Source of the DNA: Rickettsiaceae bacterium
Lineage (GTDB): Bacteria > Pseudomonadota > Alphaproteobacteria > Rickettsiales > Rickettsiaceae
Direction: 5' to 3'
Assembly (NCBI GenBank): GCA_021741285.1
Contig: JAIOYD010000011.1
Coordinates: 1 to 15,255, forward strand
DNA length: 15,255 nucleotides
Made by a program: the position numbers and the translations under genes. Of this stretch, positions 1 to 7,522 are shown in pieces. Position 1 is the stretch's first letter, and the number at the start of each line of letters is the position of its first letter. The notes beneath the pieces are model-generated. The model did not search any database. It worked only from the letters and a program-made list of their open reading frames with translations, and was not told the origin of the DNA.

Positions 1-98
1 TAAAAGCCAGAGATAAGAACTGCCGACTAGTAAGAAGAAAAGGTAGAGTTCTTGTTATAAACAAAGTAAATAAAAGATTTAAAGCTAAGCAAGCTTAA
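1..98 (+). CDS. rpmJ: Ribosomal protein bL36 (rpmJ), 3' end only
   Basis: This is the last 31 codons of the small large-subunit protein bL36; the start lies outside the window. The readable frame begins at base 3 (bases 1-2 belong to the preceding codon) and ends with TAA at 96-98. The tail contains [18 protein letters not shown] followed by NKRFKAKQA. It matches the Lys/Arg-rich C-terminal half of the longer alphaproteobacterial type of bL36, in which a single Cys precedes an R-R-K/R-G-R segment and the protein ends in RFKA+Q. bL36 binds 23S rRNA in the 50S subunit. A strong terminator follows within 30 bp, so this is the end of a transcription unit. Identification rests on sequence similarity of the tail only. 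Confidence 0.85.
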   Translation, partial: KARDKNCRLVRRKGRVLVINKVNKRFKAKQA

Positions 99-126
99 CT
101 TATACCATTAAGTTAACTTATAAAAT

Positions 127-160
127 AAAAAAGGAGGAATTTTGTGTTCCTCCTTTTTTA
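127..160 (+). terminator. Rho-independent terminator after rpmJ
   Basis: A 13-bp perfect stem (127-139 with 147-159) has the core GGAGGAA/TTCCTCC, a 7-nt loop and an A-run/T-run on its flanks. It lies 28 bp after the rpmJ stop. Because both arms are flanked by A and T tracts it could work in both directions, but only rpmJ approaches it. Confidence 0.9.
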
Positions 161-253
161 TATGGCTTCTATAATACTCATCAAATTAATCTCGATCTTT
201 CATGATCTTTTTTGTTATCAATCTTCCTTATCCGTGTTTAGTCTATATATAGC

Positions 254-341
254 TAATTCAGATGAATTTGATACCGAGCCGCAAGGCTATATATAGCGAG
301 TGACGAGCAACGACGCACGCAAGTTTATATTAATTAGCATA
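254..341 (+). repeat. Dispersed repeat, copy A (upstream of terC)
   Basis: This segment recurs in inverted orientation at about 1318-1420. The first 19 nt (254-272, starting TAATTCAGATGAATTTGAT) are identical in both copies. The right part (298-336) matches 1325-1363 on the other strand at 31 of 39 positions, and all eight differences are transitions, as in an ageing repeat. The middle is shorter here than in the other copy and contains the palindrome CTATATATAG, also present just outside at 243-252. The repeat stops about 25 bp before the terC ATG, so it has probably replaced native 5' sequence. It resembles a Rickettsia-palindromic-element type of repeat; the family is not verified. Confidence 0.75.
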
Positions 342-365
342 GTATTAATCAACGCATTATACATC

Positions 366-1303
366 ATGGAAACTATCTTATTCTATTGGGCTATCTTCGG
401 AATCATCGTAATCACCTTACTTGTTCTTGATCTAGGAGTATTCAATAAGCGCGATACGGTAATGAGCCTCGGGCAAAGCTTATCTTTAAGCTTATTCTAT
501 ATCACGATCGCATGTTGTTTCGGTGGATATATTCATTATGCATTAGGCACCGCTCCCGCTCATGATTATTTCACTGGCTTCTTACTTGAGAAAGCAATGT
601 CTCTTGATAATATTTTTGTAATCTCAATGATATTTAGTTTTTTTAAAATACCTGTCAAATACCAACATCGAGTCCTATTTTGGGGAATATTAGGTGTTAT
701 TATTCTTAGAGCAATAATGATTTCTGCTGGAGCAACTCTGCTGGAGCAACTCTGCTGGCTAAGTTTAGCTGGTTATTATTTATCTTTGGGGCACTTCTTA
801 TCATTACTGGAATAAAAACACTTTACTTAGTAAACGAACACTCCTTTGATATAAATAATATTTATGTATATAAATATTTAAAGAAAAAACTAAACATATA
901 CCCGGAATTAGTCGGCAACAAGTTTATTGTTGTTGAAAATAGCAAAGTGTTTGCTACACCGTTACTTATGGCCTTAATTACTATTGAATTTATGGATTTG
1001 GTATTTGCTATTGATAGTATTCCGGCTATTTTTGCCATTACTCAGAATACGTTTATAGTATATACATCGAATATTTTTGCGATCTTAGGCTTAAGAGCTT
1101 TATTTTTTTGCCTTGCAGATATAGTAGAAAGGTTTAAATATATAAAATACTCTCTCGCCCTCATTTTAATTCTTATTGGTGTCAAAATATTTGCTACCCA
1201 TTTTATTGACATTCCTAAATACATCCCTCTGGTAGTCACATTCGTATTACTGGTACTTGGGATTTTAGTTTCACTAGTGATGAAGAATAGAGAGGCAAAA
1301 TAG
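366..1303 (+). pseudogene. TerC-family integral membrane protein, frameshifted by a 14-bp duplication
   Basis: This is a TerC/Alx/YkoY-type polytopic inner-membrane protein, a family linked to metal ion (often Mn2+) export. The 5' part encodes hydrophobic helices and the signature FLLEKAMSLDNIFVISMIF; the 3' part, in another frame, encodes [14 protein letters not shown], the second acidic membrane motif. The frame breaks at a tandem duplication of 14 bp (723-758), after which the first frame stops at 813-815. Removing one unit joins the parts into one 307-residue protein of normal family length, with the junction reading [22 protein letters not shown] chose ATG 366 because homologues start near METILFYW. 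An upstream in-frame GTG at 300 lies in repeat A and would add 22 unrelated residues. No clear ribosome binding site or promoter is visible. The gene is probably non-functional in this isolate; a sequencing error is unlikely for an exact 14-bp repeat but possible in assembly. Confidence 0.88.
723..758 (+). repeat. 14-bp direct tandem duplication inside terC
   Basis: A period-14 run of 36 bp (about 2.6 units of TCTGCTGGAGCAAC). The 8-mer TCTGCTGG occurs three times (723-730, 737-744, 751-758). Removing one unit leaves two copies flanking AGCAAC, so the ancestor already held a short direct repeat that could misalign during replication. Fourteen is not a multiple of three, so this event causes the frameshift. 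Confidence 0.93.
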
Positions 1304-1317
1304 ATTGAAGCTGAGAT

Positions 1318-1420
1318 ATATAGTTAATTGATATGAACTTATATGCGTTGTTGCTTGTCACTTTCCTATTATCTTATAAGCTTCGTATCCTGGCTCCTAG
1401 CATCAAATTCATCTGAATTA
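1318..1420 (-). repeat. Dispersed repeat, copy B (downstream of terC, inverted)
   Basis: Read on the minus strand this begins with the same 19 nt as copy A (1402-1420) and contains the matching block at 1325-1363. Its centre is longer than that of copy A (about 35 nt between conserved blocks). It starts 15 bp after the terC stop. Copies A and B face each other, so terC sits inside an inverted-repeat pair about 1.17 kb across. No transposase is encoded between them. Confidence 0.75.
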
Positions 1421-1439
1421 ACCTCTAACAATAACAAAG

Positions 1440-1590
1440 ATTAGACTTCTTGCATAAGTCAAAAATGGTTGAAGAATTTTTAGGAAAAACAATGCTGAGC
1501 CCCACAATGTACTCAAATGTACATGAGGAGCAAAAGGCAAGTTTTGACAACAAAATCACCAACTAGATCTACTTATGTAGGAAGTCTAAT
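1440..1590. repeat. MITE-like 151-bp element with 20-bp terminal inverted repeats
   Basis: The left end (1440-1459, ATTAGACTTCTTGCATAAGT) and the reverse complement of the right end (1571-1590) agree at 18 of 20 positions. The interior has no transposase; its longest plus-strand reading frame is a 33-codon one (1465-1566) starting MVEEFLGKTM. Size, terminal repeats and lack of coding content fit a non-autonomous transposable element or a rickettsial palindromic element. The GACTTCTTGCATAA end resembles IS5/IS1031-group termini from memory, which I could not check. No clear target-site duplication is seen. Confidence 0.7.
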
Positions 1591-1769
1591 CCCGCCTATC
1601 TACAGGCTTTTACTAGTATAATTAGTAACGCTTGATTACATTACACGCAGATTTGGAGAAAACTCATCCTATACTTACATCGTCCTCTACGTGAAAACTG
1701 GGACCGAGTCTTTAGTCATCTGCTCATAACACCTACTACAGGCTTTTAGTCATAACCTAGAAGACCTTA

Positions 1770-1787
1770 TCCTGCATCTACGCAGGA
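1770..1787. repeat. REP-like hairpin
   Basis: TCCTGC and GCAGGA form a 6-bp perfect stem around ATCTAC. Read on the minus strand, the context TGTCATTCCTGCGTAGATGC is a form often seen at the ends of dispersed palindromic repeats in alphaproteobacterial endosymbionts. No U-run follows, so it is not a terminator. Confidence 0.45.
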
Positions 1788-1815
1788 ATGACAAAAAAAG
1801 ATACAGGAAACAAAA

Positions 1816-1829
1816 GACCTCTTGCATAA
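1816..1829. repeat. Solo copy of the MITE terminal sequence
   Basis: GACCTCTTGCATAA differs at one of 14 positions from the left end of the 151-bp element (1444-1457) and has the same orientation. No partner end is obvious before the terminator, so this is likely a remnant of a second element. Confidence 0.4.
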
Positions 1830-1858
1830 CCCTCCGATAAGGCAAGACCTAAGCCATA

Positions 1859-1894
1859 AAAAAACCTCCGAAAAACTAATTTCGGAGGTTTTTT
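1859..1894 (-). terminator. Rho-independent terminator of the autotransporter gene
   Basis: A perfect 15-bp stem (1859-1873 with 1880-1894) has the core ACCTCCGAAA/TTTCGGAGGT and a 6-nt loop. It has A6 on one side and T6 on the other, so it can stop transcription from both strands. It lies 57 bp past the stop codon of the minus-strand autotransporter and also closes the terC side. Confidence 0.9.
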
Positions 1895-1950
1895 ATGTTT
1901 TAGAATTAACCTGGTTTAAAAAACCAAACCAAGTCTTTTGTTCTTAAGGG

Positions 1951-4900
1951 TTAGAAATTTGCTCTAACTTTCAAAGTACCTTGGTGACCAATTAATTTAT
2001 TCGCTAAGAATAAATCATATCCAGCTCCGTACTCATACATACCAGAAACTGCATTTACTCCAACACCAACATTAAATGTTGTCTTCTGAACTTTTGCAGT
2101 TTTAGGTGCTAGTTGTCCTACAAGTCCACCATGAGTAGCAGTTACTTTTGAACCCTTACCAATTACATCATGTCTAACAAAACCATGGAACTCTGGAGTC
2201 ATGTCGATTCCACTCATGTGTGAAGTCATTTGAGCTCTAAGACCTACCACAGCTTCAACTTTATTAGCATCTTTTCTGCTGATTGTTAGATTCTGGTTAG
2301 TTGTACCAGTTTCTTTATAACCCCCATCGTTTACTCTAGTAAAGCTTGCACCAACCATTGGAGTTACCACAGCATCTGCCATTGTTACATTATATCCAGC
2401 CAATAGTTCGCCAGAGTATGATGTAGTATCAAAGCTACCAGTTGCATTTTGGCTACCAGCTAAAGTAACACGCTTCTCTGTATTCTTAACTTTGCTTGAA
2501 GCATATGACACATGAGCTTGTAAGAACCAAGCATCAGTTAACTGCTGAATACCATAGATGCTGAACATAAATGTATCAAGTTTGGTTTTATCACCAGCTT
2601 TGAAGTTTTTATGTTTTACATCTGTTTTAACAAACGAACCAGCAAGAACAAGTGTCATATCTGCATTAACTTCGGCATCAAAACCAATACTTCCACCACT
2701 TGATTGCGTTTTATAACCAGCTCTACTTCCTTGCTCTTTTTGAGTCGAGATGCTATAGAACGGACTAATCCAAGCACCAAACTTAGTGCCGTCATCACCA
2801 GCTGCAACACCGGCTGTTCCTGCGCTAGATGTTTGAATACCAGCTTGTGGATGATTCGTCAGCAACGCAATCCTGTTATTAATCGAATTGTTAACTGTTG
2901 CAGTTGTTTGGCCCACAATCGCAGTTGCATGAACGGCATTTTGTTCTGTTAGACGCTCTAGTGACTCTTGAATCTGAGCATCTGTCATTTTTGACAACTC
3001 AGATGTATAAGCCTGTGCATCACCTTTGTTATTAGCATTACCATAAAGTTTAGCATCTGCCAGCAACTCAGCATCGTTAAGTTTGCCAATAATCGCTACT
3101 AATGCTTGCTCAGCATTATTTTCACGCATAACCTTATTATCATTAATCAGGGTCCATTTCACAAATCTATTTGTTGTTGGTTGAACAACACTACCTTTAG
3201 TTATTAAATCTGTAGCTGTTCCGCCATTAATTTTTGTAATTAGATCGTAAGTTTCCGCTATTACTGGTAGATTTGCGTTATCTGTAATCACAAGCTTCAC
3301 TGAATTCGCATTATTGACATCAAAAGAAGCAGCCCCTGCAGATCCATCAACGATAATATTACCAACTGCAACATCATTATTCAGCGTCAGACCAAGCGTA
3401 ACATCACCCGCTAACTTTGAAGCACCACTTTGAAGAGTAATCTTACTCGGTCCAGCAAGGTTTATAACTGATCCATTAAACGATGTAGTTCCACTTAACT
3501 TGATATTAGTTGTTGCCTGAATAGTTTGAGCCCCTACATTAATATTAGTGGCAAATAAATCTGCACCAACGCTAGCAACTTGACTTGCTTTAGTTCCTGT
3601 AAAGTCAATTAATTGTAACTTTGTAGTTTGAGCACCAATCGCTTTAGTAATACTTGCCGTATCATCAAATCTAGCAACACCCTGTCCAGCATTAGCTGCT
3701 ATTATTACAGCATTAAGTGCTACATTAGGACCACTGAAGTTTGCTGTTGCACCGTTTTGCAAAGTCAAACCAACACTTGATGTAACAACACCGTAGAAGG
3801 TTACCGTTTTAGCAGCAGCTATATTTGCATCTTTAGACCACATATTGCCAACTGCAAGAGTGTTATCAAAGTTAATTTTTCTTAGCTCCAATCCATCACT
3901 ACCTAAGTTATACGCAACGGAATTCGCCCCCCCAAGAGTTACTAAACCTGTTTGATTTTTTACTGTTGTCACACTACCAAATAAACCAGCATTGAAGGTA
4001 GCTAGATCATTGGCTACAACAGCCTCATCATTATTAATAATGATATTGCCTAAGGCGTTATTAGTAGTACCAACTGCATTGTCAAATACTTGGCTAATAT
4101 TTTTGCTCAAAGCAATGTTATGTATTCCATTTCCTGTTGAAGTAATCACCGTATTTTGGAATGTATTAGCAATAATGGCATCAAACGTTGCAGTCACTTT
4201 GCCAGCACTTGAGAACACTAAATTAGTTGTTGCAAAACCAGCCTTAGTGAAAGTAATGTCTGCTCCCCCAATCTCCACAGTGTTAAGTTTTTGCGCAGTA
4301 CCAATGGTCGAGTTAATTGCAGTTACTCCAGCTAATACAGCTGTATTCTGGAATTTTACTGTACCTTGATTAGGTGCTAGGGCACCCTGGATATCCTCGG
4401 CCACAACTTCTTTCTGTAGGATTACAGTTGCTCCATTTGAAATGAAAATATTACCCGCATTACCACCACCGTCATTAGTCAAACTAACTTTTTCTTGGAA
4501 AGTAACAATCTTATCCGCTCCAGTAACTTTAATCTGATTAAATTTATTATTCGCGCCAACTGCCGCACCAACGATAGATGTTCCTTCAAATACTAATACG
4601 TCTTTACCATCGCCACCAGCATTTCTAATACCACCAGTCGCATCATTGGTAGTAGTAAACAGATTTATTCCATCTTGGATAGTTAGCGTCTTGCTTGCAG
4701 CATCTGTGAAAATAATTGCTTTCATGCGATTGACTTCGGTTCCGAATGTGCTTCCTTTTAATAAGGTTAAGTTCTCAGCAATTGCAATCGTACCTTTGTT
4801 ATCTGCGTGAGAGAAATTACCTATAAAGTACTTCCCAGCATTTTTAAGAGTTACAGTTGAATCCGCTGCACCAAGATCAATTTTCTTGATTGACATATTA

Positions 4901-6717
4901 GCATTCTCTAAAGATATGTTCGCACCATTTGTCGCTTCTAATAACTTAAGCGAAGTATCAGCTACAAGAGCATCACCAATTTGACCTGTAAATGTCAAAG
5001 TTTTGCTAATTCCAGCCACGTTAGCTCTAATTGTACCAGTACCGTTAGCATCTACTTTTGTTGCAATTGTTTTGTCAAAAGCAAAGTCTTCAGTTCCCTT
5101 CAATTCAAGCGTACCATCTTCCAAAAAGTTAATACCAGTCGCATTGTTAGTTTTAGCTGTGTTTACGCCTAAAGTTAAAGTGTTAGCAGTATCGAATCTG
5201 ATTTGATCAATAATCTCACCAGCGTTAGGATTTATAATCACACCCTTACTAATTGAAGAGTTACCTTTTACAGAGATAATACCATTACCGTTTGAAGCAG
5301 TAGACACTCTTCCAATAATAGCACTGTTATTATAAAGCTCTAAAACGTTGTTTTGATTATTTCCCGCAGAGAGGCCTACACCACCAGCAACGGCATCTAC
5401 AAATACGCTTTTACCTTCCGTTAATTTAACAGTTATAGGTGCAGCACCGTCTAGAACTAGTGCTTTAAATGTTTTGCCCTCAGCACCAATGTTTGCATAA
5501 ATTTCAGAATTATTTCCTGTAATATAAACTACACCCTGTTTATCAGTTGTAGTTGTTATAGCATTTACATATAATTTTGTAGCAACTTGATTAAACTTTA
5601 ACGTATGATTCGAGGTAAGCTGAAGCTCTCCGATTCTGTTAGCATCCGTACCAATTGTTCCGGTAAAAGTTCTTTCCTCATTACCTACAACAATTTTACC
5701 GGTACCATTAGTTTCTGTTGTAAAGTTAGTTATTAAGTCCAAAGCATTCGCTTTAGAGAAATTGACAACCGAAGCTGCGTCTTTAAGGTGTGTTGTTGTT
5801 GCTTTGTAAACTGTTGCAGTGGTGAAGTCTACTTGACCAGCACCAATCTCAACCCGATGCACTGGAGAACCATTACCAACTTTATCGATAGCAGCAGTTG
5901 CACCTCCATCAAATGTCAGAATTCCTGTACCACCCGCATTATCAAGAGTTGCAGCAATAATCGTTTTACCAGCCGTCACTTTCAATTTTGAACCAGCACC
6001 CAAAGTAATTGCATTAATTTTTCCGTTAGCGTCTAACGTTGCATTCTTTCCATTGTTAATTTGCAATGTACCTAGTTTATTAGTTCCACCGATAACCCCC
6101 TGGAAGACTGTATCACCGTTAACTTCCAAAGTACCTTCATTTGCACCATTTCCATTAATAGTTGCAAATAGAGTAGCACTACCACCAAGAATAACTCTAT
6201 CGCCCGCATTTTGAAAATTAATCGCACCAAGGCCAGAATAATCATTTGCAGCAGCGTTAAATGCCCAATCCTTAGGTATTGTTTTTGTGTTGGTATATGC
6301 GGCAACATTACTCGCTGCACCAGTAAGAGTAATTGTTACAGCATTTGCAGCACCAGTGTTAATTGTTAGAGAACCGGTATTACCCACCCCTTTAACGATT
6401 GAACCGATAGTAAACGCATTAGCATCGGCAGCATCCAAAGTTGCTACAACGTTTGTATTAACCGAGATACCAGCTAGGTTAATACCACCAGTAGCTGTAT
6501 AAGTATGCGCACCTCTGAATGTTAGAGTAGATCCAGCTGCAACAGCTATAGGAGCCGGGACCCCACCATTATCCAGATCTAAATTAACACCAAGTTGAGT
6601 TGCTGGTGTACCAACCACCAACCTTGCAGTAGCCATTGCGTTACTTGAACCAGCAATTACTGCAAATGCAGACGCGGTCGTTAATAGATTTTTAAGAAAA
6701 TTTGATTTTTTAGCCAT
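1951..6717 (-). CDS. Sca/rOmpB-like outer-membrane autotransporter
   Basis: This is a type V secreted surface protein of 1588 residues. I placed the start at ATG 6717, giving MAKKSNFLKNLL, because AGGA lies 8 nt upstream and a signal peptide starts there; the open frame runs 32 codons further up without support. Residues 1-29 are a Sec signal peptide with likely cleavage after NAMA. A long passenger follows (about 30-1190), rich in G, N, T, A and V with irregular beta-strand repeats such as GTGILTFDGG and NGTGKIVVGN, as expected of a beta-helix. A helical linker (about 1190-1300) contains SELSKMTDAQIQESLERL. The last 280 or so residues (about 1307-1588, from KFGAWISPFY) form the beta-barrel, ending in the terminal Phe typical of outer-membrane proteins. 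The overall plan is that of Rickettsia Sca5/OmpB (adhesion, invasion, surface layer). Which Sca member it is cannot be decided here, so no symbol is given. It has its own promoter and terminator. Confidence 0.9.
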   Translation of the reverse strand: MAKKSNFLKNLLTTASAFAVIAGSSNAMATARLVVGTPATQLGVNLDLDNGGVPAPIAVAAGSTLTFRGAHTYTATGGINLAGISVNTNVVATLDAADANAFTIGSIVKGVGNTGSLTINTGAANAVTITLTGAASNVAAYTNTKTIPKDWAFNAAANDYSGLGAINFQNAGDRVILGGSATLFATINGNGANEGTLEVNGDTVFQGVIGGTNKLGTLQINNGKNATLDANGKINAITLGAGSKLKVTAGKTIIAATLDNAGGTGILTFDGGATAAIDKVGNGSPVHRVEIGAGQVDFTTATVYKATTTHLKDAASVVNFSKANALDLITNFTTETNGTGKIVVGNEERTFTGTIGTDANRIGELQLTSNHTLKFNQVATKLYVNAITTTTDKQGVVYITGNNSEIYANIGAEGKTFKALVLDGAAPITVKLTEGKSVFVDAVAGGVGLSAGNNQNNVLELYNNSAIIGRVSTASNGNGIISVKGNSSISKGVIINPNAGEIIDQIRFDTANTLTLGVNTAKTNNATGINFLEDGTLELKGTEDFAFDKTIATKVDANGTGTIRANVAGISKTLTFTGQIGDALVADTSLKLLEATNGANISLENANMSIKKIDLGAADSTVTLKNAGKYFIGNFSHADNKGTIAIAENLTLLKGSTFGTEVNRMKAIIFTDAASKTLTIQDGINLFTTTNDATGGIRNAGGDGKDVLVFEGTSIVGAAVGANNKFNQIKVTGADKIVTFQEKVSLTNDGGGNAGNIFISNGATVILQKEVVAEDIQGALAPNQGTVKFQNTAVLAGVTAINSTIGTAQKLNTVEIGGADITFTKAGFATTNLVFSSAGKVTATFDAIIANTFQNTVITSTGNGIHNIALSKNISQVFDNAVGTTNNALGNIIINNDEAVVANDLATFNAGLFGSVTTVKNQTGLVTLGGANSVAYNLGSDGLELRKINFDNTLAVGNMWSKDANIAAAKTVTFYGVVTSSVGLTLQNGATANFSGPNVALNAVIIAANAGQGVARFDDTASITKAIGAQTTKLQLIDFTGTKASQVASVGADLFATNINVGAQTIQATTNIKLSGTTSFNGSVINLAGPSKITLQSGASKLAGDVTLGLTLNNDVAVGNIIVDGSAGAASFDVNNANSVKLVITDNANLPVIAETYDLITKINGGTATDLITKGSVVQPTTNRFVKWTLINDNKVMRENNAEQALVAIIGKLNDAELLADAKLYGNANNKGDAQAYTSELSKMTDAQIQESLERLTEQNAVHATAIVGQTTATVNNSINNRIALLTNHPQAGIQTSSAGTAGVAAGDDGTKFGAWISPFYSISTQKEQGSRAGYKTQSSGGSIGFDAEVNADMTLVLAGSFVKTDVKHKNFKAGDKTKLDTFMFSIYGIQQLTDAWFLQAHVSYASSKVKNTEKRVTLAGSQNATGSFDTTSYSGELLAGYNVTMADAVVTPMVGASFTRVNDGGYKETGTTNQNLTISRKDANKVEAVVGLRAQMTSHMSGIDMTPEFHGFVRHDVIGKGSKVTATHGGLVGQLAPKTAKVQKTTFNVGVGVNAVSGMYEYGAGYDLFLANKLIGHQGTLKVRANF

Positions 6718-6856
6718 AATGTTTTTCCTGCGAATTAAATTAATTGTATGATTAATTAAGTTTTGACCTCCTATAAAGCGTGTCACTTTATTAATAAGTA
6801 GCCAATTACGCATGTGATACTAACATTACTACCTATTACTTATCAAGAATTAACTT

Positions 6857-6884
6857 ATTATAACATGGTGATTTTAGGTGTCGT
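6857..6884 (-). promoter_or_regulatory. Promoter of the autotransporter gene
   Basis: On the minus strand a perfect TATAAT (6862-6857) lies 16 nt after ACGACA (6884-6879, four of six -35 consensus bases). A start near 6850 would give a leader of about 130 nt. That leader contains a GGAGGT (6771-6766) with no start codon at the right distance; the real site, AGGA, is at 6729-6726. Confidence 0.5.
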
Positions 6885-6898
6885 GATATATAAATCAC
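6883..6898. promoter_or_regulatory. Operator-like palindrome at the autotransporter -35 region
   Basis: GTGATATATAAATCAC is a 16-bp inverted repeat with perfect 5-bp arms (GTGAT/ATCAC) around an AT-only centre. It abuts and slightly overlaps the proposed -35 box. The size and symmetry fit a binding site for a dimeric regulator; no regulator is encoded nearby. Confidence 0.35.
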
Positions 6899-7000
6899 AG
6901 TTTTTGTCTAGAACAACGCCCCAGACTCAGCGGGTTTTTTACCGAAAATTGATTGCTATAAGACTTACCCTACCTACCCAAGCATCGCAAAAGTTATTAC

Positions 7001-7028
7001 TTGAAAGAATTTTTACAATGTGTATTAT
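7001..7028 (+). promoter_or_regulatory. Promoter of rpoZ
   Basis: TTGAAA (7001-7006) and TATTAT (7023-7028) each match five of six consensus bases of the housekeeping sigma factor, with 16 nt between them. The start would fall near 7035, giving a leader of about 35 nt that carries the GAGG ribosome site. Confidence 0.6.
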
Positions 7029-7070
7029 GAACTCTAAAATAATCAAATAAATCTATATTGAGGTCAAGTC

Positions 7071-7472
7071 ATGGCTAGAGTAACTGTCGAAGATTGCATT
7101 GAAGAAATTCCTAATAGATTTGAACTAGTAGTTCTTACATCAGAAAGAGCTCGAAATATTTCATCTGGAGCTCCTCTTACAGTTGAACGCAATAATGACA
7201 AAAATCCAGTTATAGCCCTCAGGGAAATCGCAGCTGGCAACATCGATATAGAAAAATTAAGAGATTCTCAGATAGCTAATCTACAAAAAAATAATAAGCT
7301 CGACGATATTACTGATGAAAATCTCTATGCTGAAAATCAAGAATCTGTTGTTCTCGAAGCAGATTATGCCGATTCCTTAGAAGATGCTAGTTTCTCTCCC
7401 GAAGAGGAAATTGGCTTTGAAACCGACATTGATTTCAGCGACGACATTGATACAACAGAAGAAGATAAATAA
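7071..7472 (+). CDS. rpoZ: DNA-directed RNA polymerase omega subunit
   Basis: This 133-residue omega subunit wraps the C-terminal tail of beta' and aids core polymerase assembly. Residues 1-24 ([20 protein letters not shown]) carry the usual omega N-terminus, and [12 protein letters not shown] at 45-56 is the family's most conserved block. After about residue 78 the protein turns into an acidic tail rich in D and E with no hydrophobic order, longer than in the 90-residue enterobacterial protein but in line with alphaproteobacterial ones. GAGG lies 8 nt before the ATG. The gene stands alone, without the gmk/spoT neighbours seen in many proteobacteria. It diverges from the autotransporter and converges with lepA. 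Confidence 0.92.
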   Translation: MARVTVEDCIEEIPNRFELVVLTSERARNISSGAPLTVERNNDKNPVIALREIAAGNIDIEKLRDSQIANLQKNNKLDDITDENLYAENQESVVLEADYADSLEDASFSPEEEIGFETDIDFSDDIDTTEEDK

Positions 7473-7522
7473 GTTATATTGCCCAGTTTTTCCATGTGAA
7501 GACTCAAGCTTTGATATCTCAT

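Larger units (their letters stand above)
1591..1857. other. Gene-free repeat-derived stretch
   Basis: No credible gene, tRNA or promoter is seen here. The region holds a 13-nt direct repeat, CTACAGGCTTTTA, at 1600-1612 and 1736-1748, and a 9-nt repeat TTTAGTCAT at 1711-1719 and 1745-1753. It also holds a REP-like hairpin and a lone copy of the neighbouring MITE end, listed separately. The mosaic suggests decayed insertions behind the broken terC. Confidence 0.5.

Noticed and set aside
1465..1566. A 33-codon plus-strand frame inside the MITE-like element
   Set aside because: Too short and lacking a ribosome site; likely a by-product of the repeat, although similar strings may turn up inside other proteins carrying the repeat.
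3992..4369. A 125-codon plus-strand frame opposite the autotransporter gene, with several similar shorter ones
   Set aside because: These are antisense shadows of the repetitive Thr/Asn/Gly/Ala-rich passenger coding sequence, without ribosome sites.
6911..6942. A possible hairpin with a T-run (GCCCC ... GGGTTTTTT)
   Set aside because: The arms pair over only three to four bases and no gene on the plus strand ends upstream, so it is not a terminator.
6814..7050. A 78-codon plus-strand open frame before rpoZ
   Set aside because: No family resemblance, no ribosome site, and it overlaps the autotransporter promoter and the rpoZ promoter; composition looks like intergenic sequence.
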